Below, piece after piece: positions 18,480 through 25,241 of a DNA stretch of 64,000 bases (positions are counted from its first letter, which is position 1; each line of letters opens with the position of its first letter). The notes under the pieces were generated by a model. The model ran no database searches, was not told the origin of the DNA, and saw only the letters and a program-made list of their open reading frames with translations. The stretch covers positions 1,240,001-1,304,000 of the forward strand of contig NZ_MINI01000038.1 in NCBI RefSeq assembly GCF_002906855.1. Reading direction: 5' to 3'. Made by a program: the position numbers and the translations under genes. Source of the stretch: Pseudomonas putida (GTDB lineage: Bacteria > Pseudomonadota > Gammaproteobacteria > Pseudomonadales > Pseudomonadaceae).

Positions 18480-19400
18480 TCAGCCCGCACTGGCCCGCAA
18501 CCGCGCCACATCTCGGATCGGCGGTGCGCCATACAGCCGGCTGTACTCGCGGCTGAACTGCGACGGGCTTTCGTACCCCACCCGATAGCCCGCCACCGCC
18601 GCTTCCAGGCCGTCGTTGAGCATCAGCCGCCGCGCCTCCTGCAGGCGCAGTTGCTTCTGGTATTGCAGCGGGCTCATGGAGGTCACGGCTTTGAAGCGGT
18701 GATGCAAGGTCGAGGTGCTGAGGTTGACCTCGCGGGCCAGGTCCTCGATGCGCAGCGGCTGCTGATAGTTCTGGTTGAGCCAGGTGATGGCCTGGCACAC
18801 CCGGTGGGTCTGACTGTTGGCCAAGGCGATTTCGTACAGACGATAACCCTGCGGCCCACGCAGCAGGCGGTAGAGAATCTCGCGACGAATCAGCGGCGCC
18901 AGCATGCCGATGTCGCGCGGTGAATCCAGCAAGCGGACCAGCCGCAACAGCGCGTCGAGCAGTTGCGGGTCGGTGCGTTCTACATACAGGCCACGGCCGG
19001 AGGGCAGGTTGGGCACCAGCATCGGCCCGCTCTCGGCGATCAGCTGGCTTATTTCGGCTGGGTCGAGGTCCATGCGGATACCCAGGCTTGGGTTCTCCGG
19101 GCTGGCGTCCAGCTTGACACCGCTCAGCGGCAAGGTCACCGATACCACCATGTAATGCAACGGGTCGTAGGCGTATTGTTCGTCGCCGAGGAACAGGCTT
19201 TTGCTGCCCTGCGCCAGGATGCACAGCGCCGGTTGAGCCAAGGTCGGCACCGAACGGACGTTCTCGGTATAGCGCACCAGATACAGGTCGTCGATGGCCG
19301 AGACGGGGCCATGGGGCTCGCCGGCGTGCTTGCGGATCAACGCGGCCAGTTCCTGGCGTTGCACTTCCAGGGTCGGGTCGATGGACGGGGCGGTGGTCAT
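18480..19400 (-). CDS. AraC-family transcriptional regulator
   Basis: A 306-aa regulator with an N-terminal AraC_N domain (LAALIRKHAGEPHGPV, PALCILAQGSKSLFLGDEQY) and a C-terminal double-HTH domain (VCQAITWLNQNYQQPL, VNLSTSTLHHRFKAVTSMSP, YESPSQFSREYSRLYG). The ATG at 19400 is preferred because AGAGGAAAG lies upstream and the product then starts in the conserved region; the frame is open to 19508. The gene ends one base from the ThDP-enzyme stop and is convergent with it. Upstream and divergent is a small monooxygenase gene, with a large inverted repeat between them. Confidence 0.85.
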   Translation of the reverse strand: MTTAPSIDPTLEVQRQELAALIRKHAGEPHGPVSAIDDLYLVRYTENVRSVPTLAQPALCILAQGSKSLFLGDEQYAYDPLHYMVVSVTLPLSGVKLDASPENPSLGIRMDLDPAEISQLIAESGPMLVPNLPSGRGLYVERTDPQLLDALLRLVRLLDSPRDIGMLAPLIRREILYRLLRGPQGYRLYEIALANSQTHRVCQAITWLNQNYQQPLRIEDLAREVNLSTSTLHHRFKAVTSMSPLQYQKQLRLQEARRLMLNDGLEAAVAGYRVGYESPSQFSREYSRLYGAPPIRDVARLRASAG

Positions 19401-19471
19401 GATGGCTTTCCTCTGCTGACCGACGCAGCATAGGTTTGGGCAATGACAGGCGCTAGTCGAAAGCTGCACGT

Positions 19472-19511
19472 CGATTGCCTGATCCTGTCGCGCTGCAGGA
19501 TCAGGCAATCG
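19472..19511. repeat. 15-16 bp perfect inverted repeat in the AraC/monooxygenase promoter region
   Basis: Arms GATTGCCTGATCCTG (19473-19487) and CAGGATCAGGCAATC (19496-19510) are perfectly complementary around an 8-nt centre, and the flanking C/G extends pairing by one. It lies 72 bp upstream of the AraC gene start and 92 bp upstream of the monooxygenase gene. It could be an operator for a dimeric regulator or an RNA hairpin in a leader. It is too regular to be chance in this context. Confidence 0.7.
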
Positions 19512-19602
19512 GCGAGCAGTAATGGCCTAACGCGTCGCGCGCGCCAGCCCCTAACCTTGGCAGCCTGGTTTATCGGCCCGCCTGCTTCAAGGAGATCGTG
19601 CA

Positions 19603-19896
19603 ATGACCCTACGACAACCGGTCACCCATCTGGCTTTCATCCGTGCCAGCAGCGGTCGCTCCGCAGAACTCGGCGCGCGCCTGCGCGACCTGCTGGAGCC
19701 GTCCTTGCGCACCCCGGGCTGCCTGAGCTTCACCGTGCAGCGCTCCCAGGCCGACGCCGACCTGTGGCTGCTCAGCGGCAGTTGGCAGGATCAACAGGCG
19801 ATGAGCGGTTACTTCGCCTCGCCCACCCTCAATGTGTTCGGCGAGCTGGTTCAGGCGCAAGTCGTCAGCAGTCTCGACTTGCATACCTTCGATTGA
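19603..19896 (+). CDS. Antibiotic biosynthesis monooxygenase (ABM)-domain protein
   Basis: A 97-aa single-domain protein of the dimeric alpha/beta-barrel ABM family (HLAFIRASSGRSAELGARL, TPGCLSFTVQRS, DLWLLSGSWQ). Members oxidise quinol-like or haem-like substrates without cofactors or act as small stress proteins. Substrate unknown. A strong ribosome site AAGGAGAT precedes the ATG. It is transcribed divergently from the AraC regulator across the large inverted repeat, so AraC control is likely. Confidence 0.75.
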   Translation: MTLRQPVTHLAFIRASSGRSAELGARLRDLLEPSLRTPGCLSFTVQRSQADADLWLLSGSWQDQQAMSGYFASPTLNVFGELVQAQVVSSLDLHTFD

Positions 19897-19941
19897 AACA
19901 CGGTTAGAATGCCGCCCCTCGATTAACAGGCGGATGGCAAC

Positions 19942-20175
19942 ATGGCACGTAGAGAATTCCCGCATTTCGAAGCGGTTTCGGCGATGGTCCCGGTGGAAGG
20001 CGGTGGCTATAACGCCGCCATCGCGGTCAAGGCCATGGGCATGGGCGGCGCGCCGCGTTTCCACAAGGTCCTCGACGAGCAAGTGTTCAAAAGCGCCGTG
20101 GCGGCTGACGAAGCCGCCTGCGCCGAGCTTGCACGCCTGCAGGGCGTGGGCGAGGAAGGCGAACTGATCTGGTGA
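19942..20175 (+). CDS. Conserved small hypothetical protein
   Basis: A 77-aa acidic, alanine-rich protein (MARREFPHFEAVSAMVPVEG). It has no membrane segment and no motif I recognise. The frame is well formed but the upstream GGCGGATGG is only a moderate ribosome site. The stop TGA at 20173-20175 abuts the convergent flavin reductase gene. Coding bias is that of the neighbouring genes, so I treat it as real. Confidence 0.6.
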   Translation: MARREFPHFEAVSAMVPVEGGGYNAAIAVKAMGMGGAPRFHKVLDEQVFKSAVAADEAACAELARLQGVGEEGELIW

Positions 20176-20781
20176 TCAGGCCTTTGGGCGAGCCATTTTG
20201 AACAGGTTGCCCAACTCGAAGTAATCCGCCGGGCCACCACCACGCAGGATCGGCTCGGCGGCAGCGGTATCGTAGATACCGTTCTTCAGCAGGTGCTCGG
20301 CAATGTGCACCGCCACCACCTCTCCCAGAATCAGCCAGCTGGGCACCAGTTCCTGATCGGCGCGTTTGAGCTGGACGATCTGGCTCACCTTGCACTCGAA
20401 GGCCACCGGCGTTTCGCCTACGCGTGGCACCTTGACGATATTCGATGGCACCGCAGTCAGGCCGCTCAGCTCGAATTCGTTGACATCCGCGGCGACGGCC
20501 GCGCAGCTCTGGTTCATCTGCTCGGCCAGTGGCCGGCTCGCCAGGTTCCAGACGAATTCGCCGGTCTGCTCGATGTTGTTCAGGCTGTCTTTGCGCCCGA
20601 CGCTGCAGAAACCGATGATTGGTGGAATGTAGTTGAAGGCGTTGAAGAAGCTGTACGGCGCAAGGTTCAGCTGGCCGTCCTGGTTCTGCGAGGAGATCCA
20701 GCCGATGGGGCGCGGGCCGACGATGGCGTTGAACGGGTCGTGGGGCAGGCCGTGGCCTTTGGCGGGTTCGTAGTAGTACAT
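20176..20781 (-). CDS. Flavin reductase-like (FMN-binding split barrel) protein
   Basis: A 201-aa protein of the flavin reductase-like domain family. It starts MYYYEPAKGHGLPHDPFNAI and shows the FMN-binding segments GPRPIGWISSQ, LAPYSFFNAFNYIPPIIGF and GEFVWNLAS. Members bind FMN and reduce flavins or act in two-component monooxygenases and related oxidations. The partner is unknown; the nearby ABM protein is a possibility only. The ATG at 20781 is used because it gives the standard N-terminus. Confidence 0.82.
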   Translation of the reverse strand: MYYYEPAKGHGLPHDPFNAIVGPRPIGWISSQNQDGQLNLAPYSFFNAFNYIPPIIGFCSVGRKDSLNNIEQTGEFVWNLASRPLAEQMNQSCAAVAADVNEFELSGLTAVPSNIVKVPRVGETPVAFECKVSQIVQLKRADQELVPSWLILGEVVAVHIAEHLLKNGIYDTAAAEPILRGGGPADYFELGNLFKMARPKA

Positions 20782-20833
20782 CTGTCAGCATCCTGGAAAC
20801 GAGGTGCTTAGTGTGCCAAGCCTTAGTCCGCCT

Positions 20834-20865
20834 GAAAATGATCAAGCCCGGCGCGAGGCCGGGCT
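20834..20865 (-). terminator. Terminator after the AEDG-repeat protein gene
   Basis: An 8-bp stem AGCCCGGC / GCCGGGCT with a GCGAG loop (20845-20865) lies about 20 bp beyond the repeat-protein stop on the minus strand. It is followed on that strand by TTGATCATTTT. The tract is only partly T-rich, so this is a moderate call. Confidence 0.6.
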
Positions 20866-20883
20866 GGTAGCGCGCAACAGGGA

Positions 20884-21171
20884 TCAGCTGAGGCGGTGGG
20901 CGTTGGTGTGGTCGTAGCCGTCTTCGGCGAAGCGTTGGGCGTTGGTGTGGTCGAAGCCATCTTCGGCGAAGCGCTGAGCGCCGGTGTGATCGAAACCATC
21001 CTCAGCGAAGCGTTGTGCACCGGTGTGGTCGAAGCCGTCTTCGGCGTAGCTGGCCGATTGAGTCTGGGCGGCGGCGAAAGTGTGGGCGTTGGTGCGGTCG
21101 AAACCATCTTCGGCGAATGCGCCAGCAGCGAAGACCGAGAGGGCCAGGGTGAGGATCAGTTTGCTTTTCAT
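20884..21171 (-). CDS. Secreted protein of tandem AEDG(F/Y)D(H/R)T repeats
   Basis: A 95-aa protein with a signal peptide (MKSKLILTLALSVFAAGAFA) followed by five copies of a 12-13 residue unit. Four copies carry the core AEDGFD and the last AEDGYD, each continuing (H/R)T(N/G)A(Q/H). One spacer (AAAQTQSASY) lies after the first copy. Two middle copies are identical in protein. The second ATG (21171) is preferred because AAAGGAG lies eight bases upstream. Acidic residues with regularly spaced Asp, His and Thr suggest metal binding or surface decoration. The function is unknown to me. Confidence 0.7.
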   Translation of the reverse strand: MKSKLILTLALSVFAAGAFAEDGFDRTNAHTFAAAQTQSASYAEDGFDHTGAQRFAEDGFDHTGAQRFAEDGFDHTNAQRFAEDGYDHTNAHRLS

Positions 21172-21525
21172 GGTCATTGCTCCTTTGGGTGCGAGAGGTT
21201 GTTTGTTTCTATGGGTTTAATGCTACTCCGATTAATTTGATTAAAAAGCGCAAAAAATAGTCTCTAAAAATCGAATTAATAGATAAATATGGTCGAGCGC
21301 TGTGTCTTCCAGCGGGTGCCGATGCTTCTTCGTGAGGTGCTTCAAACCCAAGGCGAGCGCAATGCTTCACCAGCCATTGCAGATTGGAGGAGCAGGATTA
21401 ATAGGTGGTTAAGAACGAAAAATCTTAATTTGTAACTGCGTATGACGCTTTTTTCATATATCGCCAACCGATTTTTCAGGCTCTGCTCAGCACCATCGCC
21501 GCACTCAATTCCGGAGCGGCAAACA
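21172..21525. other. AT-rich intergenic region between divergent genes
   Basis: 354 bp separate the start of the repeat protein from the DUF347 membrane protein. 21220-21300 and 21390-21470 are clearly AT-rich compared with the surroundings (for example ATTAATAGATAAATATGG) and probably hold promoters for both genes. I see no small ORF with a ribosome site and no RNA gene. Confidence 0.5.
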
Positions 21526-22278
21526 ATGAACAAACTTCCGCAAATCACCCTGGCCTTCTGGGTCATGAAGATCTGCGCCACCACCCTTGGCGAAACAGCC
21601 GGTGATCTGCTGTCGATGACCCTCAACGTTGGCTATGCCGTCAGCTCGATGGTGCTGATCAGCGTGTTCCTGGTGACCCTGTTCGGCCAGCTGTTTTCGC
21701 GCCGCTATCACCCGATGCTGTATTGGCTGGTAATCCTATCCACCAGCACGGCCGGGACCACTATGTCCGACTTCATGGACCGCACCCTGGGCCTGGGCTA
21801 TGCCGCAGGTTCGGCAATCCTGATCGGTATCTTGCTGCTGACCTTCCTGGTCTGGCGCCTGAGCGGCAACCCGCTTGACGTCACCCGCATCAAGAATCGC
21901 ACCGGTGAAATCTTCTACTGGGTCGCCATCCTGTTCTCCAACACCCTGGGCACAGCGCTGGGCGACTATCTGGCGGACGACTCTGGGCTGGGTTTTGCCG
22001 GTGGTGCACTGCTGATCGGCAGCGCCATCGCCGTGGTAGTGCTCGCCCGTTACTGGACGCGCATCCCGGGTGTGGTGCTGTTCTGGGTGGCGTTCGTGCT
22101 GACCCGTCCGTTCGGTGCAACGCTGGGTGACTTCCTGACCAAACCGCACGAGAAAGGCGGCCTGGACTTCGGCACCATCGGTTCTTCCGCTGTGCTGGGT
22201 GGCGTGCTGCTGGTGATGGTGCTTATGGCGAACTGGTACCAGCGCCGTGAGCCGCGTCAGGTGCTGGAGATGTCCTGA
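21526..22278 (+). CDS. DUF347-repeat (COG4705) integral membrane protein
   Basis: A 250-aa inner-membrane protein built from four similar units. Each contains a helix pair around a motif like TTLGETAGD, TTMSDFMDRTLGLGYA, TLGTALGDYLADDSGLGFA and ATLGDFLTKP. These are DUF347 repeats with Thr, Asp and Glu placed in the membrane, which suggests a channel or carrier for a cation. The substrate is not established in what I know. The ATG at 21526 gives a protein that starts at the first repeat; the frame is open upstream to 21442. A terminator follows directly. Confidence 0.8.
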   Translation: MNKLPQITLAFWVMKICATTLGETAGDLLSMTLNVGYAVSSMVLISVFLVTLFGQLFSRRYHPMLYWLVILSTSTAGTTMSDFMDRTLGLGYAAGSAILIGILLLTFLVWRLSGNPLDVTRIKNRTGEIFYWVAILFSNTLGTALGDYLADDSGLGFAGGALLIGSAIAVVVLARYWTRIPGVVLFWVAFVLTRPFGATLGDFLTKPHEKGGLDFGTIGSSAVLGGVLLVMVLMANWYQRREPRQVLEMS

Positions 22279-22284
22279 AGCAAG

Positions 22285-22314
22285 AAAGGGCGCCCTTGAT
22301 GGGGCGCCCTTTTT
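22285..22314 (+). terminator. Rho-independent terminator
   Basis: An 11-bp stem AAAGGGCGCCC / GGGCGCCCTTT with a six-base loop is followed by TTTTT-rich sequence, 7 bp after the DUF347 gene stop. It may also end the convergent kgtP transcript. Confidence 0.9.
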
Positions 22315-22331
22315 CTATGCGGTTGTCACAA

Positions 22332-23651
22332 TCAGTCAGTAGTAATCCGCGAATGCTGCTTGGTGTCCTTCATGGTCGCATACACCAGCAGCGAGCAGGC
22401 GATGCACGCCGTGACGTACCAGTAGAAGCCGCTTTCCATGCCGACGCTCTTGAACCACAGGGCCACGTACTCGGCGGTGCCGCCGAAGATCGACACGGTC
22501 AGCGCGTACGGCAGGCCGACGCCCAGGGCGCGGATTTCGGTAGGGAACAGCTCGGCCTTCACCACTGCGTTGATCGAGGTGTAGCCGCTGACGATGATCA
22601 GCGCCGCCATGATCAGGAAGAACGCACCCCACCAGCTCTGGATGGTGTGCAGGGTGCTGAGGATCGGTACGGTGAACAGGGTGCCGAGCACGCCGAAGGC
22701 GATCAGGATCGGGCGACGGCCGATCTTGTCGGACAGGCCTCCGATGACCGGCTGCAGGCACATGAACAGGAACAGCGTGGCCGCCGAGATGGTGGTCGAA
22801 TCGCTGATGCTCATGCCCACGGTGTTGACCAGGTACTTCTGCATGTAGGTGGTGTAGGTGTAGAAGGCCAGGGTGCCGCCCATGGTCAGGCCGACCACGG
22901 TCATCAGCTCCTTAGGGTGGCGCATGAGGGTGCGCATCAGGCTTTCCTTGGCCTTTTCCTTCTTGGTGAAAGAGGCGGTTTCTTCCATGCCGCGGCGCAG
23001 GTACAGGGCAACCACTGCGCACAGCGCACCGATCACGAAGGGCACACGCCAGCCCCAGGCGTAAAGCTGCTCGGTGGTCAGGGTCTGCTGCAGGATGATT
23101 AGTACTGCAAGGGCGATGAGCTGGCCGGAAATCAGCGTCACGTACTGGAAGCTGGAGAAGAAGCCACGGCGGTCCTTGCTGGCCATTTCGCTGAGGTAGG
23201 TGGCCGAGGTGCCGTATTCGCCGCCCACCGACAGGCCCTGCATCAGGCGTGCGATGACCAGCAGGACCGGCGCGGCAACGCCGATGGTTTCATAGCCTGG
23301 GGTCAGAGCGATCACCAGGGAGCCGGCGCACATCAGCAGCACCGAAGCCATCAGCGCGGCCTTGCGGCCCTTGCGGTCGGCGTACAGACCCATCAGCCAG
23401 CCACCGATCGGGCGCATCAGGAAGCCCACGGCGAAGATCGCGGCGGTGTTGAGCAGTTGTGCGGTGGAGTCGCCGGCAGGGAAGAAGGCCTTGGCGAAGT
23501 ACAGCGAGAATGCGGCGTAGACGTACCAGTCGTACCATTCGACCATGTTGCCGATGGAACCGCTGAAGATCGACTTGAGGCGGCTGGCGGTGGTTTTTTC
23601 AGCGGCGGGCGTGACGGCCGCCCCGGCTGGCAGGGAGGTGGCGTTATCCAT
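22332..23651 (-). CDS. kgtP: Alpha-ketoglutarate permease KgtP (MHS family)
   Basis: A 439-aa, 12-helix MFS transporter of the metabolite:H+ symporter family. Family signatures are GNMVEWYDWYVYAAF near residue 33, the loop motif GLYADRKGRKAAL, and RLMQGLSVGGEYGTSATYLS. It takes up alpha-ketoglutarate with protons. The ATG at 23651 is chosen because the encoded N-terminus is typical and the upstream frame has no homology. It lies downstream of a two-component pair in the same orientation. A sigma-54 promoter precedes it, so activation by the phosphorylated response regulator is expected. Confidence 0.9.
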   Translation of the reverse strand: MDNATSLPAGAAVTPAAEKTTASRLKSIFSGSIGNMVEWYDWYVYAAFSLYFAKAFFPAGDSTAQLLNTAAIFAVGFLMRPIGGWLMGLYADRKGRKAALMASVLLMCAGSLVIALTPGYETIGVAAPVLLVIARLMQGLSVGGEYGTSATYLSEMASKDRRGFFSSFQYVTLISGQLIALAVLIILQQTLTTEQLYAWGWRVPFVIGALCAVVALYLRRGMEETASFTKKEKAKESLMRTLMRHPKELMTVVGLTMGGTLAFYTYTTYMQKYLVNTVGMSISDSTTISAATLFLFMCLQPVIGGLSDKIGRRPILIAFGVLGTLFTVPILSTLHTIQSWWGAFFLIMAALIIVSGYTSINAVVKAELFPTEIRALGVGLPYALTVSIFGGTAEYVALWFKSVGMESGFYWYVTACIACSLLVYATMKDTKQHSRITTD

Positions 23652-23710
23652 CAGGGATACCTTCTCGTTGTTTTTGTGGAGCGCGCCGAAGCGCAGCTTG
23701 CCAGGGCAAT

Positions 23711-23726
23711 TGCAGAAGGTGTGCCA
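23711..23726 (-). promoter_or_regulatory. Sigma-54 (-24/-12) promoter of kgtP
   Basis: On the minus strand the sequence is TGGCACACCTTCTGCA, which fits TGGCAC-N5-TTGCA with the invariant GG and GC exactly spaced. It lies 60-75 bp upstream of the kgtP ATG. The neighbouring NtrC-type activator (with the sigma-54 contact motif GAFTGA) makes the assignment coherent. Two CCAAATGGG repeats 20 bp apart (23724 and 23744) lie on and just upstream of it. Confidence 0.85.
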
Positions 23727-23858
23727 AATGGGTGCGTAACGATCCAAATGGGGGCGTTGCAGCGTCACGGGAACCGCGAGTTACCTGGCGCGGCGCAGTT
23801 CTCTGGGGGGCGGGCGTGCCCGAGAAAAGCTGCACAGCAGCCCCGAAATCTCGCAGGA

Positions 23859-23910
23859 ATAAGCGGATTTTCGCCTATCAAGGTCCGTCGATAAGCGGAT
23901 TTTCGCCTAT
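23859..23910. promoter_or_regulatory. Two identical 20-bp repeats, candidate enhancer for the kgtP activator
   Basis: The sequence ATAAGCGGATTTTCGCCTAT occurs at 23859-23878 and again, identically, at 23891-23910 (32-bp period, three helical turns). Each copy contains a GCG-N6-CGC dyad. They lie about 135-200 bp upstream of the sigma-54 promoter, the usual distance for an NtrC-family upstream activating sequence. The second copy overlaps the response-regulator stop codon. The assignment to that regulator is inference. Confidence 0.7.
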
Positions 23911-25241
23911 TCCCGCTCGACGAATGCCTCGCGGACCAAACCATGGCGCTGCATCTTTTCGTTCAGCGTGCGCCGAGGCAGCTGCAAGGCCTCCATCACC
24001 GCCTTGATCTCCCCCGCATGCTGGCGCAAAGCAGCGCGCAGGCACTGGGCCTCGAACGCTTCCATCTGCTCAGCCAACGACTGCCCGGCAGGCGCTACCT
24101 CGATGTTCGGCGAGCCCAACCCCAGTGCATGCCGCTCCGCCGCATTGGCGAGCTCACGCACATTGCCCGGCCAGTCATGGGACAGCAGCTGCGCCAGTTG
24201 CGCACCGCTCAATGCTGGCGCCGTGCGCCCCAGCTTGGTCGCGGCCGCACGGGCGAAATGCTCGAACAGCAGCGGGATATCCTCACGCCGTTCACGCAGC
24301 GGCGCCAGGCACAGTTCCGCCACGTTCAGGCGATAGGCCAAATCCTCGCGAAAGCGCCCGGCGCGAGCCTCTTCGAGCAAATTGGGCTTGGTGGCGGCAA
24401 TGATGCGCAGGTCGACGCTGATGCTCTGGTTGGCCCCCAGTCGCTCCAGCTTCTGCTCCTGGATCACCCGCAGCAGCTTGGCCTGCTGGGCCAGTGGCAT
24501 GCTCTCGATCTCGTCGAGGAACACCGTACCGCCGTTGGCGTATTCCAACTTGCCGATGCGTTTGCCCTGGGCGCCAGTGAAGGCACCGCTTTCGTGGCCG
24601 AACAGTTCGGCTTCGAACAGTGCTTCAGGGATGGCCGCACAGTTGAGCGCGACGAACGGCCTGTCGGCACGCGGGCCAAAGTCGTGCAGGCAGCGCGCCA
24701 CGCGCTCCTTGCCGCTGCCGGTTTCGCCGCGGATCAGCACGTTCACTGGCAGGTTGGCCAGGTCCAGCACCTGTCGGCGTAGCTGCTGCAAACCTTGCGA
24801 CATGCCGAGCAGGGTCGTTTCCAGGCGCGACTTGAGGTCAGCCTGTTCATGCAGACGGCGGTTCTCCAGGACCAGCTGGCGTTTCTCCAGGGCGCGGCGC
24901 AGGCTGCCCAGCAAGTGCTGCGGGGTGAAGGGCTTTTCGAGGAAGTCGTAGGCGCCGTTGCGCATGGCCTCGACCGCCATCGGCACATCGCCATGGCCGG
25001 TCAGCAGGATCACCGGCAGGTCCGGGTCATCCGCCTGCAGGCGTTCGAGCAGTTGCAGGCCACCCATGCCCGGCATGCGTACGTCGCTGATGATCACCCC
25101 GGCAAAGTGCGCGGGCAGCTGGGCCAGGCAGTCTTCGGCGCGAGCGAACAGTTGCACGCTGAAGCCCGACAGGCTCAGCCATTGCTCGACCGCAGTGCGG
25201 ATGCTGGCCTCATCATCGACGACGATCACTGAATTCAACAT
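23907..25241 (-). CDS. NtrC-family response regulator (DctD/MifR-type)
   Basis: A 444-aa sigma-54 activator. The receiver domain (about 1-120) has phospho-acceptor Asp53 in SDVRMPG. The AAA+ domain has Walker A GETGSGKE, the sigma-54 contact loop GAFTGA and Walker B VFLDEIESM. A Fis-type HTH sits at the C-terminus (IKAVMEALQLPRRTLNEKMQ). It overlaps the sensor gene by seven bases. Position upstream of kgtP with a sigma-54 promoter between them indicates control of alpha-ketoglutarate uptake. The P. aeruginosa MifSR system, which does this, is the likely counterpart; DctBD for C4-dicarboxylates is the alternative. Confidence 0.88.
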   Translation of the reverse strand: MLNSVIVVDDEASIRTAVEQWLSLSGFSVQLFARAEDCLAQLPAHFAGVIISDVRMPGMGGLQLLERLQADDPDLPVILLTGHGDVPMAVEAMRNGAYDFLEKPFTPQHLLGSLRRALEKRQLVLENRRLHEQADLKSRLETTLLGMSQGLQQLRRQVLDLANLPVNVLIRGETGSGKERVARCLHDFGPRADRPFVALNCAAIPEALFEAELFGHESGAFTGAQGKRIGKLEYANGGTVFLDEIESMPLAQQAKLLRVIQEQKLERLGANQSISVDLRIIAATKPNLLEEARAGRFREDLAYRLNVAELCLAPLRERREDIPLLFEHFARAAATKLGRTAPALSGAQLAQLLSHDWPGNVRELANAAERHALGLGSPNIEVAPAGQSLAEQMEAFEAQCLRAALRQHAGEIKAVMEALQLPRRTLNEKMQRHGLVREAFVERE

